A stretch of DNA of 64,000 nucleotides, taken from Tetracentron sinense. Taxonomy: Eukaryota; Streptophyta; Magnoliopsida; Trochodendrales; Trochodendraceae. Positions 35,966 to 48,649 of the stretch are shown here, piece after piece (within the stretch, counting starts at the first letter, position 1; every line of letters starts with the position of its first letter). The notes under the pieces are model-generated. The model searched no databases. It had not been told where the DNA came from and saw only the letters and a list, made by a program, of their open reading frames with translations. Location: positions 11,612,416 through 11,676,415 of the forward strand of contig CM026567.1 in the NCBI GenBank assembly GCA_015143295.1. Direction: 5' to 3'. The position numbers and the translations under genes were made by a program.

Positions 35966-38900
35966 CAAGTATGAGTGTAATGAGAAGTGTGAAAAGAGCT
36001 TCCTAGAATTAAAGATGTGTCTCACCACCACACCGGTCTTGATAGTGCCATCAGGCAGTGGTGGTTATGTTGTATACAGTGACGCATTGGTTATTGGGTT
36101 AGGTTGTGTTCTTTTGCAGCACGGGAAAGTTCTTGCCTATGCTTCCTAGCAAGTGAAAGATCATGGGAAGAACTACCCTACCTATGAATTAGAGTTAGCA
36201 GTAGTGGTATTTGCTCTTAAGATCTGGAGGCACTATCTATATGGGGAACAATTTGAGATTTTCATAGATCACAAGAGTCTAAAGTATCAGTTCTCACAAA
36301 AAGAGCTAAATTTGAGGCAACGCCGTTAGGTGGAATTCCTTAAGAATTATGACTACTCAATCTTGTATCACCTAGGAAAGCCAATGTGGTGGCAGATGCA
36401 CTGAGCAGCAAACCTACGGGGTTCTTAGCGCATCTGATGGTCTAAGAATGGAAGCTACTTGAAGATGTGTCTAAATTCGATACTGGGTTCAGTGTTAGAG
36501 CATTTGGAGCTTTAGTGGCCAACATTGCGGTTAGGCCAGCCATTTTGGATAAGATTAAAGACTTGCAGTGGGAAGATGAAAAACTGCAAGCTTATAGGAA
36601 AAAGTCGATAAGCAATGGGTTTAAAGACTTCTCTTAGAGGAATGGTGTGATCTCCTTTAATGGCAGGCTATGTGTATCAGCTAAGGAGGACTTGAGGAGA
36701 GAGATTCTTGATGAAGCGCACAAGTCTAAATACACATTCTATCTGGGGGCAATAAGATGTACTAGAACCTCAAGAGGCACTTCTGGTGGAGGAACATGAA
36801 AAGGGATGTGGCTACCTACGTGTCCAAGTGTTTGATTTTTCAACAGTTTAAACCGTGCACCAAAGACCATTTGGACTTCTCCAACCTCTTCCTATTCCAG
36901 AGTGGAAGTAGGAGAACATCTCTATGGATTTCATTGTGGGTTTACTGAGGACGGTTATGAACTTTGATGCTATTTGGGTTGTGGTGCACCATTTGACCAA
37001 GTTGGCCCAATTCCTCCCATATTGGACCACATACAATGCAAACCATCTTGCAAGTTTGTATATCAAATAGATAGTCTATAAGCATGGGGTACCAGTCAAT
37101 ATTGTGTCTGATCGAGATTTGAGGTTCACTTCAAGGTTTTGGAAGAGTTTTCAGCATGCCATGTGTTCTCGCTTAGATTTCAGCACAACTTTTCATCCCC
37201 AAATAGATGGACAGACTAATAGGGTGAACCAAGTTGTAAATCCCTAAATAGGTGTTGGCAAATTCCGTGATCATTAGATAGGTCATGTGAGTCGAGTCGT
37301 CGAGTCATGTTCAACTTGTCAAAAGAGAAGAGCTAAAGCTTAAAGAAGATTGAAGAAAGTGAAGAAAAATCTCCTACTCTGGATCTAGAAAGGTAATGGA
37401 CTTAGAGACCCCTACCTAGGTTGGATTTGGCTTAGATAACTCTAAACATACCTAGGAGGATAGTTTTAAACCTAACAAAGTTAATTTGATCTTAGTTGAA
37501 TCAAATAAACATGAAATGAATTGTGGTTTGAAAACATTCTGTCTCAACCGATCGCTCGGTATTTAGACCGATCAATCGGTGGCCTACCGAGCGATCGGTG
37601 GCTATCGACTGGACCAAAATTTTGTATGGGGTATTTTTCCAGATAGATGATTTTCAACCGCTCGATCGGTCATGAGAACCGAGCGATCCGTTTTGGACTG
37701 AGCGATCGGTAATGAGCACCGATCGATCGGTCCCCGTAAAAAGAATTTTTATTTTTCTGGATTCTTTTTTAAACCCTATATAAAAAAATTTTTGGAGACC
37801 TAATTCGTGTTGTTGTTTATTTTTGAAAGAGTAGAGGTCTGAGAAACTCTTCTAGGGTTTTTCCTATTGCTTTTATTAGATCTTTGTTGATCCCTTCTCT
37901 TTCTTTGATCCCAGAGAATGCAAGTATAGATCTAAACCTTTGATCTTGCATTGTGTGATCTCAGATCTGTATGAGATCCCTCTAGGGTTTGAAACTTCCT
38001 AAATTGATTCACAACCCTACACCTTGTGTGTGTGTCCGGTGTTTGATCCGGAGCCTTCATGGAAGGAGATCGATCGTGTGTGATCGTGGTTTTGAAGTAG
38101 CTTGAGAAGATTTGGTCAGTGTGGAACCGAAGCTGCTACGGCGGAGATCGAACCTGCTGGTTCGTGGAAATCAAGAGTAAGAGTCTATACCTAGGAACGT
38201 CGTTTCTGTTTTGGTAAGGTCTTGTCTTGTACTTGCAATCTTTTCATAGTGAAGTTTGTTACTGTACGAGGTCCCGTGGTTTTTTCCCGTTAGGGTTTTC
38301 CACTTAAAAATCTTCTGTGTTTGATTTGTGTGGATTGTCTGAGTGAATTGTTCATTGATTTCTAAACATATTAATTGAAAAATTAAAATTGGTTAGAAAT
38401 TATTAGATAGACCTATTCACCCCCCCTCTAGGTCTTAGAGATCATTGATTTGGATAAATTTCACAAGTTATTGAAGACATACTTTAGGCTTGTATGCTTG
38501 ATTTTCAGGATAGTTGGGACGAACACTTGTCGTTGATTGAGTTCGCCTACAACAACAAATACCAGGTGAGCATTCAGATACCTTTTGAAGCACTCTACAG
38601 AAGAATTTGTTAGTCACCTTTATGTTAGGATGAGGTGGGAGAGAAAACTTCTGGGTTCCGAACTCATTAGGCTAACGGTGTATAGAGTGCAAGTGATCAG
38701 GGAAAGGTTGTAGACGGCACAGAGTAGACAGAAGAGCTATACCGATACTCGTAGGAGGGACATTGAGTTCGGAGTTAGGGACCATGTGTTTGCCAAGATC
38801 TTGCCTACAAAGAGAGTGATGAGATTCATAAAATGTGGCAAGTTGAGTCCAAGGTATGTGGGTCCCTTTAAAATCACTACCAGAGTTGGGGAAGTGGTGT

Positions 38901-39044
38901 ACTGAGTTACCTTACCTCCTCACATGGCAAATATCCACGTCTTCCATATTTCCATGTTGAGGAAATACATTTCAGATCCATCACATGGAAAAGAGAGGAT
39001 GAAGTCCTAGAAAATTACTCTCACCTCTTCGACTAAAGTACGTA
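35966..39044 (+). pseudogene. Tekay-like Gypsy pol, 3' half, broken
   Basis: Parts: end of reverse transcriptase and RNase H (about 35,970-36,430, SFLELKMCL, APSGSGGYVVYSDA-like, GKVLAYAS); integrase zinc-binding and core (about 36,600-37,234), ending in the [10 protein letters not shown] word, then after a solo LTR from 38,469 (IEDILR) to the integrase C-terminal part (LSPRYVGPFKI, HVFHISMLRKY) near 38,960. These words are those of Tekay/Del chromoviruses. The front half of the internal region is absent and there are many breaks. Confidence 0.85.
37235..38463 (+). repeat. Solo Sirevirus LTR, target duplication caagt
   Basis: 1,229 bp from tgtaaatccc to aaatttca, flanked by caagt (37,230-37,234 and 38,464-38,468). 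It has the palindrome cluster of CCGATCGATCGGT type (37,549-37,735), TATATAAA at 37,777-37,784, the ggtcccgtggttttttc and ttttccact words, and the C-run/ctaggtc end. There is no internal sequence, so it formed by LTR-LTR recombination. It interrupts the Gypsy integrase region. Confidence 0.92.
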
Positions 39045-41612
39045 TGTAGAACCCCAGAAACCAAGTTCACTAGGCTATGAATAGTGATATGAATAGTGCT
39101 TTTCAAGGCCTAAAGCCTTAATGAAATTATGGTTTCATGTTTTAAAATGAAATGAGGTGTTTTTAATGAATTAAATTATGTATGGAAATTGTTTAGGGTG
39201 TTTGGGATAAATGAAACAAGAATATAAATACTCTAAGTGTCGAAAAGAGGGATGTCTTGACATACCCTTAACTTTAGGGAACCCTAGATTTGTCACTGCT
39301 GATCAGAATCAAATGATTCTTGATCCATTAGAAAGACATTGAAACCCTCTTTGATGTTCATGTTTCACACTTTTCCATATTTTGAGTCGAAGATAGCTTA
39401 AATGTTGGTTTTCTGAAGACTGGTCTGCTATAATTCACCTAAGAGAATTACTAGGAACAATCAACATCGAGGCCCATTTAGACCATTAATAATTCAACAT
39501 TAGGAAATTTACATTAGAGATAAAATTATTCCCTTTTGAATGACGAGTCCTACGCAAGTTGTATCACCTAAATCTGATAAGCGGGTCAAAAGTTGTGATC
39601 AAAATACCAAAGAGGGAAAAACTGGCCCAGTTAGTGTACCAACTCGTCGACGAGATTAGTTGGAGGCCATAAGCTCGTCGATGAAATTTGCCCAAAAATG
39701 CTCAAAACTGACCATAATAGTGTAATCGACTTTGGGAGATATTTTCTAAGGGATTTTAAGGGTTTTGGGCAACCCTTGGCCTATAAATAAAACCCAAATT
39801 CGTGGGTTTGAGTTTACCAAACCCTAAGAATCATTTTGGAAAGGGAATTGAAAGAGAAGAAGAGGAAGAAGAAGAAGAGAAAGCTTGAGTCTTGCTTGGG
39901 TGCTCTGTTTTGGTTCGTGGGTTCAGATTTTCAACCAAATAGAAGTCTATACTTCGCTTCTCAACCAATCTAAAGCACCTAGATCAAAGGGGTTTGATCT
40001 AGAAAAGGTAGATACACTCTACTAGTTGGCTATGTTATGAATTATTGTTAGATAATAGGATTTGTGAATGGTTTTTGATGAAGCCAAATGGCCTGTGGCC
40101 CTGTTTTTGTAAAGTGTGTTATGAACTAAGTGGTTAAATGATTTCCTCACTTTCCCTAATTGCACACAAATGATATGCATGATCACTCACACTTGTATGA
40201 TCAGTTTTCATCGAATACAAGTATTGAAAGAAGAGTTTTGTTTTAAATAAGGATTTCCATTCAAAGTATGATTTCATTTAAAGCATGGTTTCCATTTAAA
40301 GTATTCTTTTTGATCAATTATTTTGCTTGACGTGTGATTTCCACTAAAAGAAGTATTTGTACAAAGTATGGCTTTGGTTCAAAGATGAGTTTTTAAAGTA
40401 TTGTTTTGATTTAAGAAGAGTTTGACTCAAAGAAGGGTTTACAAATTATTTGCTCAAAGTGCGGTTTTGATTCAAAGTAGGGTTTTCAAGTAATTGTGCT
40501 CAAAGGAAATTTTTGGTTCAAAAGAAGGGATTTGCTAAAAGTATAGAAGTATGTGCTAATGTGTGATGTTTTATGTGTAACGAGGCTAGTGTGTTCAGTT
40601 CCATCATAGTCCGGGCACTAGTTAAGTATATCTGATGAGGGTAGTGTGCCCTATTCCACCATAGTCCAGGAACTAGTTAAGAAAATTGAAAGTGGCTAGT
40701 GTGTTCCGTTCTATCATAGTCCGGGCACTAGTTACTTAATAAGATGAAATGCTAATGTGTTATGTTCCATCATAGTCCGGGCATTAGTTAAGAAGTGATA
40801 TATGCTAGTGTATTCCGTTCCACCATAGTCCGGGCACTAGTCAAGTAAGAGATAAGATGCTAATGTATTCCATTCCATCATAGTCCGGACATTAGTTAAG
40901 CAAGTGAAAGAGCTAGTGTGTTCCGTTTCACCATAGTCCAGGCATTAGTAAAGTAATTAAGCTAGTGTGTTCCGTTCTACCATAGTCTGGGCACTAGTCA
41001 AGAAAAGATAAGAAGCTAATGTGTTATGTTCCATTATAGTCCGGGCATTAGTGAAAGAATGTAAAATCAATGAAATGGAGCTAGTGGTTCCGTTCCATCA
41101 TAGTCTGGGCACTAGTTAAATGAAATAAAAGAATGTGCATGTGTGAAGTATGTGAATGTGTATGTGCGAATGATGCTAGTATGCTCCGTTCAATCATAGT
41201 CCGAGTACTAGTAATGCATGTGTTAAATGTGGTATTAGTAAAGAGATATGCATTTGTATTGAATGTGGAAAATAGTAAAGAGAAATGTATGTGATGAACA
41301 TGTTATTGTAAAGAGTAAAGTATGTGAAGTATGGTATTTGTAAAGAGTAAATGAACGTGTAATGGATACAATGCTTGTAAAGAAATGCATGTGAAATATG
41401 ATATTGGTAAAGATAAGATGCATGTGTGAAATATGTGATTTGAAAGGTATATGCAAATGATATTGAAACAAGGTTTGAAATGTATCGATTGAAGTATGAT
41501 TTTAAAAACTTATTCACATGTTAGTTTTAAAAGAATTATGGTTTCTACTCTCTGATTTAAAGTGTGTTTTACTCCGTTTGATTCCACATTGAACTACTTT
41601 ATTATAAGTATA
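39045..41612 (+). repeat. Tekay-like Gypsy LTR (copy 2)
   Basis: Starts tgtagaaccccagaaacc. It carries CTCGTCGACGAG-type palindromes (39,645-39,700), the TATA box ctataaata (39,781-39,789), a GA-rich leader (39,845-39,890), and the hairpin-unit array at 40,585-41,211, followed by tatgtgaa/gtaaagaga simple repeats (41,220-41,460). At 41,613 a further LTR-start word begins, so the end of this copy is not seen. Confidence 0.72.
40585..41211 (+). repeat. Hairpin-unit array, Tekay LTR copy 2
   Basis: Eleven units of about 55-60 bp. Arms: ctagtg...cactag in five units, ctaatg...cattag in three, ctagta...tactag in one; one unit has a G-T mismatch and one a broken arm. The middle reads ttccgttccaccatagtccg with variants. 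Confidence 0.88.
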
Positions 41613-44600
41613 TGTCGAACCTCGGAACTTTATGTCAATGAATAGTGTTGATAAATAGTATTTTATGGCTAAAAGCTTCATGTAATGATTACACAAGTAT
41701 GGTTAATAAAAATGGGTTTTTGTGTGAATTTAAATGTGTAAAAATAAGTGTATAAGGTGTTAGAAGCAAGGGTAGTACCCTGAGAGTTCTAAGTGTCAAA
41801 AATGAAGAAAATAAGTAAAACAGGCAAAAGTGGGGGCAATCGGTCGATTGACCCCAAATCCGGTCGACTGACTGGGTACACGGTTTGTACGGGGAAAAAT
41901 TCCAGAGAGTGGAATTTTGGCCGATCGATGGGATGTGGCAACCCGGTTGACTGGATGTGAACTTGGTCAACTGGATGGTACATGATATTGAACATCATGA
42001 AAGCATGATGTTCACAAAATCCATTATGCACAAGCATGTATTGTATGATCGAGATTTTCTAAATACAAGTAATTGAAAGTAACACAAGACAAGTGATTCC
42101 ACGAACGAATGATAATGCCAAACTTTGGATTGGTCAAGGATTGAGCATATCCAAGGATATATCATGTCTGGCTTCAAGAAAAGACAAGAAAAAATGATAA
42201 TGCCAAACTTTGGGTTGGTCAAGGATATTAGTGTGCCTTTTTCCATTTCAACGAAGGGTGTCTACACACCCAGCTTCAAGTCGCTTCAAGTATTTTTGAT
42301 GAGGGGTATTTACATACCCGGCTTCAAGTAGTTTCATGGGCACTAATATCTGGCTTCAAGAATAAGACAAGCATGATTCTCACATAACAAGAACAAGAAC
42401 AAGAAAAAGAATAAGACAAGACAAGTATGATTCTCATGTGACAAGAAAAATGTTTTAAGCACGGCAAGCAAATTTTGAAAACACGAAAAACTAATTTCAA
42501 GTATGATCTATGTAGTATGCACATATGATTTAAATGACAATTTTTTACTTGGGTTTCTTGTATGCATATAAATGTATTATTTAAATTTCCAGTATGCTAT
42601 GAATTGTATTATATCACTGTTAGCTAGTAGCTTGTACTCATTGAGTATCTCAATACTCAGTCGTACATTTTGATGTTGGCAAGTACACCATTTGATATTT
42701 GTGCTCCTAAGTTCATGGATTGAGGAGGACTATGGTGAGGAGGAGACTCATGTGGAGCCTGCATTAGAGCCTCAGGTGGAGGCTAGTTGTAACGACCCCA
42801 AAATCCTACCATGAATAAAATAGGACTTTGGAATCGTCACATTTTTTAAACCTGCTTAAATCTATGACATACAAGGCATACTCCAAAAATGAGGATAATA
42901 AAATTCGATTTAAATCAAACCATCCTGCTCAAGTTTATGGTCAACATAATAACCTGTTATAAACAAATAGTTTAATACTCAACTGTAAAGTAATCTAATG
43001 AGCAACATCATCTAAGAGTCTATTACAATTCTCTTAACCAAGCCAAAATATAAACTAATATGGGTAACTATCAAAGCCCCTAGCTCCCTCCTCAGAAGGC
43101 TCACCTTCTCCTCTTTCCTCAACGTAAGCCTCTTCAATCCACGGTTCCGCCGTGTACTCCTGCTCTAAACTTGCCAAGACAAAAATCTGACTGAGTACAA
43201 AAGCACTCGGTGTATATAAAATCTAACCAACAACATAGCATACCTGCACTTAGTTAGAATCATAACCAATGACATAATAACATAATCAGAGTGCGGAAGA
43301 ACATGTGCTCATATTCATCATATCATCACCTTGACTCATGTACTTGTGAGAACCTTAGACTTAGGAGACAACATACTTATGAGATGCTTATGCTTATGAG
43401 ACCATGTGCTTGTGAGATGCTTATACTTATGCACTTATTCAAATCATACACTTATTCAGATCCCTCATTGGGCTTATTCAGTTTGTCAGGTGTAGGCAAT
43501 GCTTATGCTTATGAGTCTTGAGCAGCTTATTCAGAACATGCACTTATTTAGATCCCTCATTGGACTTATTCAGAATATCAGGCGTATGCAATGCTTATGC
43601 TTGTGGTCCACATGTGTGACTTGTGAGACTCTTATCTTAACATACACTTGCATTTGTGCATAAGTGTCACAATTAGCATTCAAATCGATCAACGCTTAGA
43701 TTCCGATCTCCTACAATGGAAACTTTATTATACTGTCCCATACCAAATAGTTAGAGAATTTCCGGTTTGAAAGATTTTCCTCTAAGTACTGGCTTACCCG
43801 AATATCAATTGCCATGCAAAATAATTAGGCATTATTTAACAACCAATCACATACAATTACCTTATCATGATTCTTAGCACAATTCATAATCAATTTCCAA
43901 TAATTCAATAATGTCATATTAATATTTATCGTCTCAAGCATTTCAACAAACACCTTAGGTACATACTTTATGAATACATTGCCCTTTCCCATCTCCAACA
44001 TCTTACCATACCAAAATCTATCCATACAATCCAAACACAATCCACATCCATCCATTCATCCAATCCTCCATAGTATTTCTCATCCTCCATACATTCCATC
44101 TGTATTATTAAACCACATTTCCATCTACAATAGCTTAATTCATACAATATTGTGGAAAGACATATCTAATTTCTATTTTTATCATTTCTATCATATTAAT
44201 ATTCACAAAACATCATAATAGGGTTGATTTGGATAGTATATCGACCTTATGGATTCTTCCCTTGAATCCAAATCGCTAGATGACACTCCCTCAAGCTTTG
44301 GATTGATCTCCAAGCTAATCTTCTTCTCCCTTGAGCAAATTTCTTCTTCTCCAAGCCAAAACTCTTAGAAATCCTAGGTTTTCTCTCCCTTTTGCCAAAT
44401 TAGGTTTAGAATAGGTTAGAACCTTCATACCCTCGAAATAGAACCTCTATTTATAGTCTAGGGGTTAAAAACTCAAAATTCTGAAACCCTTTAAAAAATC
44501 TGATTCGCGAGTGGTGATCGATCGTCATATTGGGCAATCGATCGTCGCTCACTTGGTGATCGATCGTCGCACCAGCTGTGATCGATTGTCGAGGAAACAG

Positions 44601-45187
44601 AGGCTTAATTAGATTTTCTGGTTCAGGATGATCGATCATCACATTAGTGCGATCGATCGTCGCACAAAGCAGTAGCTTACTTGGGTTTCAGGTTCTGGGC
44701 GATCGATCGTTGGTATCCTACGATCGATCGTCAGCTCTAAATTTTCACCATTTAAACACTTAACCAAATAGACCATACTATGCTACTTAGATATCATTAA
44801 ATATGCATAAAAACATGACAAAAGATTAAACTACCCTTAGTAATTCTATTAAAGACATAAGAGAAGATTCGGGTCTCTACACTAGAGACTTAGATAGTTA
44901 GCCCTATCAGGGTGACTACTGAGAGAGAGAGAGTTTTATATTTTTTTATTTTGATGGGTGAGCATTTCCACTCTTATATTTAGTCATGTTATTGTATTAA
45001 ACTTAGAATACTGTTCATGTATAGAAAAGAAATTTTTAGTGCACGCTTCCGCATTGATTTCACTTATGCACTTTGATTACTCTTCCGTTATGTCTATGCC
45101 TTGTATCTTTTGCAGGATGGTTTGATATGTCAGGTTAGTCACGCACAAAGTCACACTTAACTCCTAGGTGGGATTTTGGGGCGGGAC
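41613..45187 (+). repeat. Tekay-like Gypsy LTR (copy 3, related subfamily), interrupted
   Basis: Begins tgtcgaacctcgg and resembles the start of copies 1 and 2 (caatgaatagtg, atggctaaaagcttcatg). It has a GGTCGAC-type palindrome cluster at 41,838-41,965 and a local duplication of ccaaactttgg..ttggtcaagg (42,117 and 42,201). The solo LTR 42,788-44,881 interrupts it. The end is ggggcgggaca at 45,187, a Del/Tekay LTR terminus. Confidence 0.6.
42788..44881 (-). repeat. Solo Gypsy-type LTR, minus strand, target duplication ctagt/ctaga
   Basis: 2,094 bp. On the minus strand it runs from tgtagagacccgaatc (44,881) to the ggattttggggtcgttaca end (42,788). Flanks ctagt (42,783-42,787) and ctaga (44,882-44,886) match at four of five bases. 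It has the palindrome cluster GATCGATCGTC (44,506-44,733) and, in transcription sense just after it, the TATA box ctataaatag (44,448-44,456). A ~110 bp segment with acttatt/gcttatgcttatgag words is repeated twice (43,430-43,605). Confidence 0.85.
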
Positions 45188-45623
45188 AGTTTATGCGAGC
45201 ATGTTATTAGTGATGTTATAGCATGGTTAGCTAGTATTCTGTATATGCTGAGTATTCAATACTCAGCCGAACTGTTATTTCGGTAGGTACACTGCTTGAC
45301 GATGCACATCGGAACCATGGATAGAGAAATAGTACTTGGTGGAGGATCCTGCTTCGGGTCATCTTGTGAAGAAGAAGGGTTTGCAATGCAACCCTAGTAT
45401 TAATGTTTTGAGAGATGAGAGGGAGAGGAATGTATATCTTCATTAAGTGGAAATATCCACTTTGATTATGTTGTATTTCTATACACTTGGAATACAGTTA
45501 TGTTATTAAGAAATTTTCAGGTTTACCTTTTGGTGTGCCATGCATGCTCTGGCAGGATGGTTTGATATGATAAGTCACGAGCCAAAAGTCTCCTAACTCC
45601 TAGGGGGATTTTGGGTCGCGATA
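45188..45623 (+). repeat. End part of another Tekay-like LTR
   Basis: Shares gagtattcaatactcag, gcaggatggtttgatatg and the aactcctaggggattttgggtcgcga end with the LTR that stops at 45,187, so it is a second LTR tail in direct succession. It is followed by a primer-site-like tgatatcagaga. Confidence 0.65.
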
Positions 45624-47512
45624 GAGATGATATCAGAGATTAGGCATTAGTTCCCTTAGAGATAAGGTATGTGGCTTAGGGTCTTCTTCCAAGTTAGGAT
45701 TGCTACTTTGAGTTGGAGTATGTCCTAGTTAGAGGTTTGATACCGCGACAATATGGGTATCAAGATGGGACATTTGGTCCATTAGGAAGTGGCATTCCAA
45801 GTATGCACTAAACAATTAGTTTTGGTCTTAAGTGGGTTGATGCTTCAATCGAGCTTCGTGTTTTAGTTTTGCTAGAAAACATCCAAGTGTATGCTTATAC
45901 TATTACGTATATACTTTGATGTATTGATATGTTCTTATAAGCATTACATGCTTAGTGAAATTGCTATGTTTGAAAAGCCTGGTTTCTAGACTCATGCTTT
46001 ACTATTGTTCTCAGGATTCGATCATGAGACATGGTACTTGGAGTCATGGACACTAGACAAGAAGTATTGGAGGGGAAACTCCATCGGGTAGTGATCAGCC
46101 TGACCTCACACAGGTCTTGGGGTCGATAGATGAGACCTTGGTCATGCTTGCGGCCAGGCAACCTGCTGCTACTACTGTATCTACACCTTCTCTTGCACAC
46201 CGCACCGCAAGTCTTGAGGCTTTCAAGAGACTCCAGCCTCCTACATTCTACGGGACTACCGATCTGATGGTCGTTGAGGCCTAGATCATGCAACTGGAGA
46301 AGACTTTCCGGGTTCTTCATTGCACTGATGAGCAACGGGTAGATTAAGCTTCCTTCGTAATGGAAGGTGAAGTCGGGCATTGGTGGAGATCTGCACTGAG
46401 GCAGAGAGATTCCACCAAGGCAGGAGAGGCGTCAACTTGGGAAGAGTTCTTGGATGCCTTCTATAGGCAGTACTTCCCAGCCTTCGTCAGAGAGCAGAAG
46501 GACCGTGGTTAAGTATGAGGCCATGTTCATCACATTGTCAAGGTTTGCACCTCATTTAGTCGCATCGGAGCATATGCGGATGAGGAAGTTTGAGCGAGGG
46601 CTAAAGGCCTTCATCAGGGATAGGGTGTCCATATTCCAAGTGAACACCTGGGGAGAGGCTAGGTTTTGAGTAAGGCAAAGATCGCTGAGAAGAGTTTTGA
46701 GGAATTATTCAAGAGGAGGGATAGTAATTAGAGAGAGAAGCCTGGATCAAGGTCAATCCAATGGACTAGTGCCACCTGAGAAGAGGGTCTGGACTGCCCT
46801 GTGCCAGACCTCCATGCATATATAGGCTCAGATACCTCCTTTTGCACTATAGGCCTCTCGCGCTACTACTACGCAGGTCACTAGGCAGGCACAACCATGC
46901 CGTTTGCATTTACTTTTGAGGTCTACACATACTGTGGCAGGAGACACCAGGCCAAGAATGGTTTGAAGCTCTTCGGTAGTTGTTTTCATATGTGGTGAGC
47001 CAGGACATATGATCAAGGATTGTCCTCGTCGTCCGCTATCAGCCCAGCCACAAGGGAGCAGAACCCCAGTTCAATAAGTCTTCCCCCAGGGGTCTTCTCA
47101 GGGTTCTAGACCCCAACAGTCCACACAGCCACCTCTGGTGAACCAGGGTAGAGTCTTTGCCGTATCAGATCAGGATGCCCAGGCACTTAATGATGTTTTT
47201 TTTTTGTAATCAATGATGTTATGTCATGTTATGTATATCCAGGCTGTTACCGTATATATAAACATGCCCTTTTTGTTATGGATGTTTCTTGCAATTGATT
47301 GGCATTTAGTCGTGTGTAAAAATTCGGGTACTTTGCCTCTAAGCGAATGCCTAGCTATGTGTCGGTATACGCAGGATTGACTCATCCCTTTGTTATTGTC
47401 AGTCTATGTGTTCAGTTGAGTAAATTAAAGTGTGAGAAACTTATCCTCTGCTTAATTTCATAGCGTCCTAATTTCAATGACGAGATTTCTATAAGGGGGG
47501 GGGGGGGGAGGA
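45624..47512 (+). pseudogene. Tekay-like internal region with gag, broken
   Basis: Primer-site-like tgatatcagaga near 45,628; gag from about 46,020 with FKRLQPPTFYG and the retrotransposon-gag words EFLDAFYRQYFPA and LSRFAPHLVASEHMRMRKFERGLKAFIRDRVS (to about 46,665); a CCHC knuckle region near 46,985-47,020. The pol section is mostly missing. The polypurine tract is a long G run (47,495-47,508) before the LTR at 47,513. Fossil with many breaks. Confidence 0.8.
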
Positions 47513-48581
47513 TGTAGAACCCCGGAAACCAAGTTTACTAGCCTATAAATAGTGATTTTCAAGGTCTAAAACCTTAATGGAATTATGGTTCATGTTTTAA
47601 AATTAAATGAGTTGTTTTGAATGAATTAAAATATGTATGGCAATTGTTTAGGGTGTTTGAGATGAATGAAACAAGAGTATAAAATACTCTAAGTGTTGAA
47701 AAGATGGATGTCTTGACATACCCTCAACTTTAGGGAATCCTAGTTTTGTCAACACTAATCGGAATCGAATGATTCTTAAGCCATTAGAAAGATATTGAAA
47801 CCCTCTTCGATGTTCATGTTTCACATTTTTCCATATTTTGAGTCGTAAGTAGCTTAAATGTTGGTTTTCTGAAGACTGGTCTACAGTAATTCATCTGAAG
47901 AGAATTATCAGGAACACTAAACGTTAGGGCCCATTCAGACCATTAATAATTCAGAATTAGGAAATGTCCATTAGAGACAAAATTGTTCTTATTTAAATGA
48001 TGAGTCCAACACAAGTTGAATTGCCTAAATCTGATTATCGAGTCAAAGGTTATGGTCAAAATATCAAAGCAGGATAAATAGGCCCAATCAGTGTACCACC
48101 TCGTCAACGAGATTAGTCGGGGGCCATAAGCTCGTTGATGAATTTGCCCAAAAATGCCCAAAACCGACCAAAATAGTGTAACCAACTTTGGGGGATATTT
48201 TCTAAGGGATTTTAAGGGTTTTGGACAACTCTTGGCCTATAAATAAAACCCAAATTCGTGGGGTTTGATTTTACCAAACCCTAAGAATCATATTGGAAAT
48301 GGAATAGAAAGAGAAGAAGAGGAAGAAGAGAAAGCTCGAGTCTTGCTTGGGTACTCTATTTTGGTTCGTGGGTTCGGATTTTCAACCAAAGAGAAGTCTA
48401 AACTTCGCTTCTCAACCAATCTAAAGCACATAGATCAAAGGGGTTTGATCTAGAAAAGGTAGATACACTCTACTAGTTGGCTATGTTATAAATTATTGTT
48501 AAATAATAGGATTTATGAATGGTTTTTTTATGAATCCAATGGCCTATGGCCTTGTTTTTGTAAAGTATGTTATGAACTAAG
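47513..48581 (+). repeat. Tekay-like Gypsy LTR (copy 4), left part
   Basis: tgtagaaccccggaaacc start, close to copy 2 throughout (CGTCAACGAG-type palindromes at 48,101-48,145, TATA near 48,238-48,246, GA-rich leader). It stops at 48,581, where the Tat/Ogre-like element begins; the remainder would lie beyond that element, outside the window. Confidence 0.85.
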
Positions 48582-48649
48582 TGTAAGCACCGAATTTTTA
48601 CACCCTGTTTAACCATGGTTAACCTCCGTTAACCATGGTTATTCCCGGC

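Noticed and set aside
40585-41211. CRISPR-like array of repeats and spacers
   Set aside because: Plant LTR context, whole units (not just repeats) are similar, and there are no cas genes; it is a tandem array of hairpin units.
41194-41970. Several minus-strand frames with aromatic, serine/threonine-rich sequence
   Set aside because: They arise from tatgtgaa/gtaaaga simple repeats in the Tekay LTR.
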